DNA from: Chloroflexota bacterium
GTDB lineage: Bacteria; Chloroflexota; Anaerolineae; Promineifilales; Promineifilaceae
Direction: 5' to 3'
Assembly (NCBI GenBank): GCA_008501785.1
Contig: QQUD01001052.1
Coordinates: forward strand, 1-6,302
DNA: 6,302 bases
A model generated the notes under the pieces. It saw only the letters and a list, made by a program, of their open reading frames with translations. It was not told where the DNA came from and ran no database searches. Shown here one piece after another: positions 1 to 4,919 of this stretch. The translations under genes and the position numbers were made by a program. Positions within the stretch are counted from its first letter, which is position 1. Each line of letters begins with the position of its first letter.

Positions 1-338
1 ATCACCCCGCAGCCACCACATGCAATAAATTTGCGGCAGCCCAGCGAAATCACTTCCTCCATAAATGCGGCGGCCATCGGTGCGCCAACGCCAGGATGCA
101 GCAGCGCCATTCGCTGCCCATTCACATTCATTTCATACACCCAGTTTGGACCCGTTTCCGATTGTAATTTGTACACCTTTCGCAGCTTGCCTGCTTCATC
201 AAGTGACGTAATCACATCTTGGAAAAAGCAAAAGACACAATGTTCGGGAATATCGATTGTTGGCAGCACGTTTTGAGGGTCGATTACGGCCGTTTCATCC
301 GCATCATATTCAAGAATAGGAACCTGTTTATTCATCAT
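1..338 (-). CDS. Nucleoside phosphorylase (PNP/UDP family), N-terminal part, cut by window edge
   Basis: Translation on the minus strand gives 112 residues before the window ends, so the C-terminal half is missing. Visible family features are HCVFCFFQDVI near residue 33, then MALLHPGVGAPMAAAFMEE (about 77-95) and LGCRKFIACGGCGV (99-112). This is the usual N-terminal pattern of the PNP_UDP_1 superfamily, cytoplasmic enzymes that cleave purine or pyrimidine nucleosides with phosphate to give base and ribose-1-phosphate. Substrate choice cannot be read from this half. The start codon is ATG at 336-338, in an ATGA overlap with the stop of the DUF952 gene; a second ATG follows directly at 333-335. 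A GCGGGG stretch upstream may act as ribosome binding site, but coupling to the DUF952 gene is the likelier means of initiation. Confident at superfamily level only. Confidence 0.82.
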   Translation of the reverse strand, partial: MMNKQVPILEYDADETAVIDPQNVLPTIDIPEHCVFCFFQDVITSLDEAGKLRKVYKLQSETGPNWVYEMNVNGQRMALLHPGVGAPMAAAFMEEVISLGCRKFIACGGCGV

Positions 339-682
339 GATTTCAACCCCGCTGGCAGCGAAAAAGTCCCATCTTCATTTGGTGGAAAATCAACTACATC
401 CACAACAGCATCCATATTCAGAGGGCCGTACAGGTGTGGAAACTCGATACCAGATTCATAACAATCTTCGTAAACGAGTTGATGAGTTAATTTATCGGGG
501 TCAATGCACAGCAAAATCAAATTGTGCTGCCCTTGAAAGATGGCATTTGCTGGGAATAGCACTTGCGCTGGGGTTGAACAATGAATAAACCCCTCTGCGT
601 CGAGGGAGTTGTCGCGGTAGGCTTGGGCGGAAACGGCCGTTTGCCACCCCGCTTTGGTAGTGATATGCAAAATAATATTCAT
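335..682 (-). CDS. DUF952 domain protein
   Basis: 115 residues from ATG at 680-682. The whole protein matches the DUF952 pattern: an ILHIT opening, W..A......Y...SL..EGFIHCST near residues 13-37, QVLFPAN, LLCID, YED, then IEFPHLYGPLN (about 80-90) and a DG.F.LP ending. The function of DUF952 is not firmly known; it is a small cytoplasmic alpha/beta fold. A longer reading from TTG at 689-691 adds three residues, but ATG gives the usual short N-terminus before the first strand. There is no well-spaced Shine-Dalgarno sequence. A -10-like hexamer lies 8 nt upstream, so the mRNA may be leaderless. The gene ends in an ATGA overlap with the phosphorylase gene, implying an operon of at least two genes. 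It contains one ACGGCCGT octamer. Confidence 0.88.
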   Translation of the reverse strand: MNIILHITTKAGWQTAVSAQAYRDNSLDAEGFIHCSTPAQVLFPANAIFQGQHNLILLCIDPDKLTHQLVYEDCYESGIEFPHLYGPLNMDAVVDVVDFPPNEDGTFSLPAGLKS

Positions 683-690
683 ACCCTGCA

Positions 691-719
691 ATTATGCGTT
701 TGTATGAGCATACGGGCAA
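691..719 (-). promoter_or_regulatory. Candidate sigma70-type promoter of the DUF952 gene
   Basis: On the minus strand TTGCCC (714-719, 4 of 6 to the -35 consensus) and CATAAT (691-696, 5 of 6 to the -10 consensus) are 17 bp apart. Transcription would begin 6-8 nt downstream, almost at the ATG at 680-682, which suggests a leaderless or nearly leaderless mRNA. Read by eye only. Confidence 0.4.
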
Positions 720-755
720 CAAAAAAAGATATGAAAAATCCAAGTAAAATGAGGC

Positions 756-796
756 AAAAAAAATACGCGCCCCCTGGCCTGCATTCCAGGGGGCGC
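756..796 (-). terminator. Rho-independent terminator, minus strand (ftsZ transcript)
   Basis: A perfect 11-bp GC-rich stem (767-777 with 786-796, arm GCGCCCCCTGG) and an 8-nt loop are followed on the minus strand by GTA and then eight U (the A-run at 756-763). Its orientation fits ending transcripts that arrive from ftsZ before the DUF952 promoter. The plus strand has no U-run after the stem. Confidence 0.85.
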
Positions 797-877
797 ATGT
801 GCAGAGGGGATGTGTTAGTCACTGACAAACTAATTACAAATGAACGTGTTTATCAGCAACCGGACAAACTAATTTTA

Positions 878-927
878 AGTGTTCCGATTTGACCTATTGT
901 CTGGCAATAACTGTTTGTCGGAACACT
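878..927. repeat. Inverted repeat, copy A of a two-copy element
   Basis: Perfect 10-bp arms, AGTGTTCCGA at 878-887 and TCGGAACACT at 918-927, enclose 30 bp. The flanks TTA (left) and AG (right) correspond to those of the related inverted repeat at 2516-2566 read in reverse complement. It lies downstream of ftsZ, between the ftsZ stop and the terminator. Function unknown; a small mobile element or a protein-binding dyad are both possible. Confidence 0.6.
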
Positions 928-976
928 AGGCACTGTAATATTCGTGTTGGCGGCTGAATGTATCACAGTTATCTAA

Positions 977-1016
977 ATTGTTGACAATAAAATCTCCTGA
1001 TTTCATTGTCAACAAT
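977..1016. repeat. Hairpin immediately 3' of ftsZ
   Basis: A 12-bp perfect stem (977-988 with 1005-1016, arm ATTGTTGACAAT) continues, after one A-C mismatch, into 5 more pairs (990-994 with 999-1003) and a 4-nt loop. It starts three bases after the ftsZ stop codon. On the minus strand it is followed by TTAGATAAC, not a U-run, so it is a poor terminator; it could stabilise the mRNA 3' end or bind a protein. Confidence 0.6.
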
Positions 1017-1019
1017 AAG

Positions 1020-2174
1020 CTAGCGTCTACGTAGAAAGGCTGGTATTTCCAAATTATCGGGCGCAAATCGTGGCTGTACCGATTCTCGTTCTCGCTCACG
1101 CGGTGGCACCTGACGGGCAGGTTTACCTGTCGGTTTATCTACCGGCTGCGGAGTGGGTGTCGATGTCGTTGATTGGGTTGTTTGCGAACGGCCGTATTGC
1201 TGCAACATCTGGTGGCGTGTCATGCCATGCTCAAATCCAGTGGCAATCACCGTAATTCGCATAGAATCACCCATTGTCGGGTCAATAACCGCACCAAAGA
1301 TCATATTTGCATCAGGATGTGCCGTTTCACGAATGATAGCTGCTGCCTGATTTACATCGTATAGGCTCAAGCTTTCACCACCAGTCACATTGAACAAAAT
1401 GCCTCGCGCACCGTCAATCGTGATGTCCAGCAAACGAGAGCTAACAGCTTGTTCCGCTGCCATCCGCGCTTTATCGTCACCTTCGGCACGTCCAACAGCC
1501 ATCAGCGCTGCGCCGCCTTCGGACATGATTGTACGTACATCGGCAAAGTCCAGGTTAATCAAACCAGGAACCGTAATCAGTTCGCTGATGCCCTGGATGC
1601 CCTGTCGCAGCACGTCGTCGGCCATATTAAAGGAATCATCTAGCGTGACACGCTTGTCAGTCAGTTCCAACAGTCGATCATTTGGAATCACAATGAGGGT
1701 GTCGACATGCTCTTTAAGGCGTTCAATGCCTTGTTCAGCAGCATTGGAGCGACGGGTTCCTTCGAAGAGAAACGGCCGTGTTACTACACCAATCGTCAAA
1801 GCGCCCTCTTCACGAGCGGCTTTCGCAATGACCGGTGCAGCACCTGTGCCCGTGCCACCACCCATCCCGGCAGTGATAAACACCATGTCAGAGCCTTTGA
1901 CAACTTCTTGCACTTCATCAATTGACTCTTGGGCGGCTTTTTCACCAAACTCAGGATTGCCGCCCGCACCCAAACCACGGGTCAATTTATCGCCAATGCG
2001 TACCCGAACCGGGGCATCAGATAACAGTAACGCCTGGTTATCTGTGTTCACTGCAACGAAATCGACTCCGTTGACACCTTCAGCAATCATGCGATTCACA
2101 GCGTTGCAGCCACCGCCACCGACACCGATGACACGAATGCAGGCCACATTTTCTAATTCAGGCGTTCTCTGCAT
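1020..2174 (-). CDS. ftsZ: Cell division protein FtsZ
   Basis: 384 residues; the tubulin-like GTPase that polymerises at midcell to build the division ring. Visible features: [15 protein letters not shown] (about 16-29), the tubulin signature GGGTGTG (105-111) in the GTP-binding site, the T7 synergy loop NLDFAD (207-212) that completes the GTPase site of the neighbouring subunit, a low-complexity Thr/Pro/Arg linker from about residue 330, and a conserved C-terminal peptide ending IPAFLRRR that in this family binds partners such as FtsA. Length is typical. Start: ATG at 2172-2174 sits 8 nt after GAGG (within AAGAGGG); an ATG two codons earlier (2178-2180) is too close to that site, though possible. 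The neighbours are not division genes (no ftsA or ftsQ in the window); a small HTH gene lies 101 bp upstream on the same strand. Two ACGGCCGT octamers fall inside the gene. Confidence 0.97.
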   Translation of the reverse strand: MQRTPELENVACIRVIGVGGGGCNAVNRMIAEGVNGVDFVAVNTDNQALLLSDAPVRVRIGDKLTRGLGAGGNPEFGEKAAQESIDEVQEVVKGSDMVFITAGMGGGTGTGAAPVIAKAAREEGALTIGVVTRPFLFEGTRRSNAAEQGIERLKEHVDTLIVIPNDRLLELTDKRVTLDDSFNMADDVLRQGIQGISELITVPGLINLDFADVRTIMSEGGAALMAVGRAEGDDKARMAAEQAVSSRLLDITIDGARGILFNVTGGESLSLYDVNQAAAIIRETAHPDANMIFGAVIDPTMGDSMRITVIATGFEHGMTRHQMLQQYGRSQTTQSTTSTPTPQPVDKPTGKPARQVPPRERERESVQPRFAPDNLEIPAFLRRR

Positions 2175-2196
2175 GTGCATACCCTCTTCTTAACTA

Positions 2197-2272
2197 GGAC
2201 TGAGTGTTGAGGACTGAGGACTGAGTTAGCATGTTTCTCTTCACTCAGTCCTCAGCACACATCACTCAACAC
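2197..2272. repeat. Inverted array of 7-bp units between the HTH gene and ftsZ
   Basis: The left arm reads in 7-bp steps from 2197: GGACTGA, GTGTTGA, GGACTGA, GGACTGA. The right arm, read on the minus strand from 2272 down, gives GTGTTGA, GTGATGT, GTGCTGA, GGACTGA, GTGAAGA. The arms can pair over 13 perfect bp (2214-2226 with 2243-2255) and a further 9 bp (2203-2211 with 2265-2273). The array starts four bases after the HTH stop codon and ends near the ftsZ ribosome binding site. There is no U-run, so it is not a standard terminator. Confidence 0.75.
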
Positions 2273-2275
2273 TTC

Positions 2276-2488
2276 TTACAGTAATGTTGCTTTATTACCT
2301 GGTCGGGGGTCATACCGACTGGCATATTGCTCCAAAGTAGCTTTTTCGACCAACCACTTGTTACCAAACTTAATTGCTGGTAGCTTTCCCTGACGAATCA
2401 ATCGTCGGACAGACTCAGGATGAATGTTCAAGCGATCAGCGACCTCTTTCACACCTGCATATCTCTCCAACAAATCATCTCTACTCAT
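2276..2488 (-). CDS. Small excisionase/MerR-type helix-turn-helix DNA-binding protein
   Basis: 70 residues, nearly all one winged HTH domain. VKEVADRLNIHPESVRRLIRQGKL (about 13-36) is the helix-turn-helix with the typical LN.H.ESVRR recognition helix, followed by the wing AIKFGNKWLVEK (38-49) and a short helix TLEQYA. This is the HTH_17 / excisionase-family layout seen in phage Xis proteins and in small transcription regulators of the BldC kind. There is no other domain, membrane segment or signal peptide. It lies 101 bp upstream of ftsZ on the same strand, with an inverted 7-bp repeat array between them, so it is probably co-transcribed and may control its own promoter or ftsZ (inference). 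The ribosome binding site is weak (GAGAG about 14 nt upstream). No integrase or phage gene is nearby, which favours regulator over excisionase. Confidence 0.88.
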   Translation of the reverse strand: MSRDDLLERYAGVKEVADRLNIHPESVRRLIRQGKLPAIKFGNKWLVEKATLEQYASRYDPRPGNKATLL

Positions 2489-2515
2489 TAGGCTATCTAC
2501 TCTCTCATTTCAACT

Positions 2516-2566
2516 AGTGTTTCGCGGCCTAAATCTATCTACAGTTAATAAATACTGCGAAACACT
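2516..2566. repeat. Inverted repeat, copy B of a two-copy element
   Basis: Perfect 10-bp arms, AGTGTTTCGC at 2516-2525 and GCGAAACACT at 2557-2566, enclose 31 bp. Its reverse complement aligns with copy A at 878-927: the outer bases TTAAGTGTT and AACACTAG are shared, and the two positions that differ in one arm are matched by complementary changes in the other. It would lie in the 5' leader of the HTH transcript. Confidence 0.6.
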
Positions 2567-2666
2567 TAAACAGTTGGGCGCAGGCAATATCTGCATTTGT
2601 CGGGTTATTGGTACCCAACCGTACTAATCACTTATGCGGGATACTACAACAATTAGTTCTGTTGCA

Positions 2667-2695
2667 ACAATACAACAAAACATAATGAATGTCAA
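2667..2695 (-). promoter_or_regulatory. Candidate promoter of the HTH-ftsZ unit
   Basis: On the minus strand a consensus -35 TTGACA (2690-2695) is 17 bp from TATTGT (2667-2672, 4 of 6 to the -10 consensus). Transcription would start near 2660, leaving a leader of about 170 nt before the HTH start codon. A 13-bp dyad encloses this promoter, as expected for a regulated start. Confidence 0.55.
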
Positions 2696-2710
2696 GGGTT
2701 TTGTTGTATT
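2669..2710. promoter_or_regulatory. Operator-like dyad and CAACAA repeats over the HTH promoter
   Basis: Perfect 13-bp arms AATACAACAAAAC (2669-2681) and GTTTTGTTGTATT (2698-2710) flank 16 bp containing the -35 box; the left arm overlaps the -10 box. Further CAACAA copies lie at 2647-2652, 2665-2670 and 2715-2720. This layout suits binding of a dimeric repressor, possibly the HTH product itself (inference). Confidence 0.45.
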
Positions 2711-2868
2711 TGCTCAACAAAACCTCAAAATCTTTTTGATATTGGGCGGTAAGTAGGTTCGTAAGTCAGGTTACATAGACTATGAATCATATCGGAAGTA
2801 CTTCTCAAATTAAGTGCTTGTTGTAATGGTAAACAAACAAAAACGCTCACAAAGCATCGGAGATAACA

Positions 2869-3567
2869 ATGGTACGAGCATCAATCGCAAACGAATCCCT
2901 CATCAATAGACGCCCACAATCTGGAATCGCTCAGTATCAAAAAGCTGAAACTGGTCAGTCAACCCGCATCGGTCGCTTCTTAAAAGCAACATTTGATTAT
3001 GCTGTGACCATTCCGGGACTTCTCTTGATTGCCCCACTTTTCTTATTTATTGCTTTAATGGTAAGACTTGACTCACCTGGTCCGGTTTTCTATCGTCGGC
3101 GCGTGTTGGGTCGAGACGGCCGTGTTTTTTACGCTTTCAAATTTCGTACCATGCACGTCAACGGCGATGAAATCATGGCCCGGTATCCAAAATTGAAAAG
3201 AGAGCTGGAACAAAATTACAAGCTGAAATGTGATCCGCGTGTTACCAAAGCAGGCCAACTCTTACGCAAATTCAGCCTGGATGAACTGCCACAGCTAATA
3301 AACGTTGTTTTACAAGATATGTCACTTATCGGGCCACGCATGATTACGCCAGAAGAAATTACGAAATACGGTAAGCATGGTGATGACTTGTTAACGGTTA
3401 TGCCAGGACTCAGCGGACTGTGGCAAGTAAGCGGCCGTTCTGACACTTCTTACGACGAACGCGTTACGCTAGATATGGAATATATCAGCAACTGGTCAGT
3501 CTGGATGGATTTGAAAATCTTGTTCAAAACGCCACTGGTTGTACTTCGTGGCGATGGCGCTTACTAA
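2869..3567 (+). CDS. Bacterial sugar transferase (undecaprenyl-phosphate glycosyl-1-phosphate transferase)
   Basis: 232 residues of the Bac_transf family (PF02397), which moves a sugar-1-phosphate from a nucleotide sugar to undecaprenyl phosphate at the inner face of the membrane and so starts exopolysaccharide or glycan chains. Features: a basic N-terminal tail, one hydrophobic segment (about 43-66), [17 protein letters not shown] (69-85), KFRTM (91-95), the acidic pair in [11 protein letters not shown] (136-146; D138 and E139 expected catalytic), MSLIGPRM (151-158) and [12 protein letters not shown] (179-190). It lacks the multi-helix N-terminal region of WbaP/WcaJ, so it is the short one-domain type. 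Start ATG at 2869 has GGAG 6 nt upstream. The sugar cannot be told from sequence. No other polysaccharide genes are in view, and a strong terminator closes it as an apparently single-gene unit. Confidence 0.92.
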   Translation: MVRASIANESLINRRPQSGIAQYQKAETGQSTRIGRFLKATFDYAVTIPGLLLIAPLFLFIALMVRLDSPGPVFYRRRVLGRDGRVFYAFKFRTMHVNGDEIMARYPKLKRELEQNYKLKCDPRVTKAGQLLRKFSLDELPQLINVVLQDMSLIGPRMITPEEITKYGKHGDDLLTVMPGLSGLWQVSGRSDTSYDERVTLDMEYISNWSVWMDLKILFKTPLVVLRGDGAY

Positions 3568-3604
3568 ATTAAACTGAAAACTTCCTGTTCCCCTTCCCTT
3601 CATA

Positions 3605-3642
3605 AGCCCCCTGTGAAATTATCACAGGGGGCTATTTTTTTT
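3605..3642 (+). terminator. Rho-independent terminator of the sugar transferase gene
   Basis: A perfect 12-bp stem (3605-3616 with 3622-3633, arm AGCCCCCTGTGA) with a 5-nt loop is followed, after one A, by eight T (3635-3642). It starts 37 bp after the stop codon. It separates this gene from rtcA. Confidence 0.95.
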
Positions 3643-3660
3643 AATGGGGTAAAATTGAAG

Positions 3661-3702
3661 AGATTTGAGATTGAAAAATAAAAGGTTGAGGTTGGAGATT
3701 AG
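3661..3702 (+). repeat. Degenerate 7-bp array in the rtcA leader
   Basis: Reading in 7-bp steps from 3661 gives AGATTTG, AGATTGA, AAAATAA, AAGGTTG, AGGTTGG, AGATTAG, a degenerate array with no inverted partner. Its last units contain GGAG at 3694-3697, the apparent rtcA ribosome binding site, 7 nt before the ATG. Confidence 0.45.
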
Positions 3703-3704
3703 TT

Positions 3705-4763
3705 ATGATGGTAATTGATGGGAGTCAAGGGGAGGGTGGTGGACAGGTTCTGCGCACAAGTTTGAGTTTGGCGGCATTGACAGGACGGCCGTTTACCCTC
3801 ACCAACATTCGCGCCAACCGTAAAACGCCAGGATTACGCCCGCAGCATTTAACGGCCGTTCGCGCCGTCGCTACCGTGTGTGGAGCCAGATTGGAAGGGG
3901 CTGCACTCAACTCCCAAAAGTTGATTTTTCAACCACAAGTAACCCCGCAAGGCAGCACCTATCGTTTCGATGTTGCCGATGCAGCAAAAGGCGGTTCGGC
4001 CGGGGCCGTTACCTTGATTTGGCAAGCGCTTATTTGGCCGCTGTTGTTCGCGCCAACCATATCACACGTCGCATTAATTGGTGGCACCCACGTGCCCTTT
4101 AGCCCACCTTTTCATTACCTCTCGGAAGTCGCACTACCCATCTTTCGCCAATTTGGTATTGAATCGTCATTATCACTGGAAAAGTGGGGCTGGTATCCAG
4201 TGGGTGGTGGTGAGTTAACGGCCTTTATCCATCCCACCACCCAACTCAACGCCCCCACCATCACTACACCCAACACAAAAACCGTCAACGGCATTGCCGC
4301 TGTCACAAACCTACCCGCTCACATTCCGCAGCGCATGGCCCGCCGTGCTCACAACCAGCTCACCGAAGCCGGATTCACCCCCAATATCCAGCCAGTGCGC
4401 AAACGGGGACGTGGTCCCGGCGCGGGCATTATCCTTTGGCTGCCCAACGGCGGTTTTACCAGTTTAGGACGTAAAGGCTTACCCGCAGATCGGGTGGCGG
4501 AAACGGCCGTTTCCCACCTCCTCACCTTCACCCGCAGCCACACCATGATCGATGAGCACCTCGCCGACCAACTGCTCATTCCCGCAGCCCTGGCCCACGG
4601 CGCCACCCGCTACACCACCCAACGCCTCACCCAACACACCCTCACCAACGCCGAATTACTGCGCCAATGGCTTGATGTTTCGATACGGATTGATGGGAAA
4701 CTAGACCAGCCAGCTAAAATAGAGGTATCAGGTATCGGCTTTCAGTCAAACAACAACAAATGA
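3705..4763 (+). CDS. rtcA: RNA 3'-terminal phosphate cyclase
   Basis: 352 residues, close to the roughly 340 usual for RtcA. The enzyme uses ATP, through a covalent histidine-AMP intermediate, to turn an RNA 3'-phosphate into a 2',3'-cyclic phosphate. Features: the opening IDGSQGEGGGQVLRTSLSL (4-22), NIRANRKTPGLRPQHL (34-49), GGSAGAVTLI (96-105), GGTHVPFSPP (126-135), WGWYPVGGGEL (161-171), RGRGPGAGI (234-242), DEHLADQLLIPAALA (283-297) and HTLTN, whose H311 aligns with the catalytic His of the HLLTN motif in E. coli RtcA. Start ATG at 3705 has GGAG 7 nt upstream; the next ATG follows at once. No RtcB or RtcR gene is in view. It is followed 156 bp later by rnz on the same strand. Three ACGGCCGT octamers lie inside it, the most of any gene here along with rnz. 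Confidence 0.95.
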   Translation: MMVIDGSQGEGGGQVLRTSLSLAALTGRPFTLTNIRANRKTPGLRPQHLTAVRAVATVCGARLEGAALNSQKLIFQPQVTPQGSTYRFDVADAAKGGSAGAVTLIWQALIWPLLFAPTISHVALIGGTHVPFSPPFHYLSEVALPIFRQFGIESSLSLEKWGWYPVGGGELTAFIHPTTQLNAPTITTPNTKTVNGIAAVTNLPAHIPQRMARRAHNQLTEAGFTPNIQPVRKRGRGPGAGIILWLPNGGFTSLGRKGLPADRVAETAVSHLLTFTRSHTMIDEHLADQLLIPAALAHGATRYTTQRLTQHTLTNAELLRQWLDVSIRIDGKLDQPAKIEVSGIGFQSNNNK

Positions 4764-4787
4764 TGAAATAAACGGATTCTTCTCTTT

Positions 4788-4904
4788 CCTCTTATCCGTT
4801 TACTTCCCCCATCCATTGTTGCCAACCCTCTTATCCGTTTATTTCCCCCATCCGTTGTTGCCAACCCTCTTAATTTGTTTATTTTCCCTAACTGTTGTTC
4901 ATGT
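4788..4904. repeat. 39-bp tandem repeat, three units, between rtcA and rnz
   Basis: Units begin at 4788, 4827 and 4866 with CCTCTTA. The first two differ at only two positions of 39; the third is clearly related but diverged, mostly in its second quarter and at its end. The third unit carries the putative -35 region of the rnz promoter. There are no unique spacers, so it is not a CRISPR array. Read on the minus strand the repeat stays open as a 13-residue repeat, a simple result of a period divisible by three. Confidence 0.85.
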
Positions 4905-4912
4905 CGTACAAT
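4884..4912 (+). promoter_or_regulatory. Candidate promoter of rnz
   Basis: TACAAT (4907-4912) matches the -10 consensus at 5 of 6 positions and ends 7 nt before the rnz ATG at 4920. A weak -35, TTCCCT (4884-4889), is 17 bp upstream inside the third 39-bp repeat unit. The start would fall at or next to the ATG, giving a leaderless mRNA. Confidence 0.4.
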
Positions 4913-4919
4913 ACCCGCC

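Larger units (their letters stand above)
683..1019. other. 337-bp intergenic region between DUF952 and ftsZ
   Basis: No convincing gene. Reading left to right it holds a candidate promoter for the DUF952 gene, a strong minus-strand terminator, a 12-bp direct repeat GACAAACTAATT (824-835 and 863-874), a 10-bp inverted repeat (878-927) and a hairpin just 3' of the ftsZ stop (977-1016). A weak plus-strand reading frame running into it from 581 overlaps the DUF952 gene antisense and has no family features. The bases from 797 to 1019 are more AT-rich than the genes on either side. Confidence 0.7.
2489..2868. other. Divergent intergenic region between the HTH gene and the sugar transferase
   Basis: 380 bp without a convincing gene. 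It holds inverted repeat copy B (2516-2566), a minus-strand promoter overlapping a 13-bp dyad (2667-2710), an imperfect tandem repeat GTAAGTAGGTTC / GTAAGTCAGGTT (2749-2772), and two small palindromes, CATAGACTATG (2774-2784) and GAAGTACTTC (2795-2804), upstream of the sugar transferase. I see no good plus-strand promoter; TTCGTA (2758-2763) with TATGAA (2781-2786) at 17 bp is a weak possibility. Confidence 0.65.

Noticed and set aside
31..276. Plus-strand frame near the left edge
   Set aside because: It is antisense to the clearly recognisable nucleoside phosphorylase.
581..892. 103-codon plus-strand frame
   Set aside because: It overlaps the DUF952 gene antisense and runs through the terminator hairpin; its composition is not protein-like.
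1390..2193. A 267-codon open frame on the plus strand
   Set aside because: It lies entirely antisense to ftsZ, is rich in Ser/Pro/Arg low-complexity runs and shows no family motif; it is a by-product of ftsZ codon use.
2197..2274. Rho-independent terminator between the HTH gene and ftsZ
   Set aside because: The stem is long, but there is no U-run on either strand and ftsZ has no clear separate promoter after it.
2276..2488. Prophage or integrative element marked by an excisionase
   Set aside because: No integrase, phage gene or attachment-site duplication is visible, and the neighbours are housekeeping genes; a small regulator is more likely.
4349..4606. Minus-strand frame of 85 codons within rtcA
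   Set aside because: Shadow of rtcA with no start context or recognisable domain; the same holds for the antisense frames at 5183-5494 and 5365-5715 inside rnz.
4788..4904. Possible CRISPR array
   Set aside because: The units are directly adjacent with no unique spacers and there are no cas genes, so it is a plain tandem repeat.
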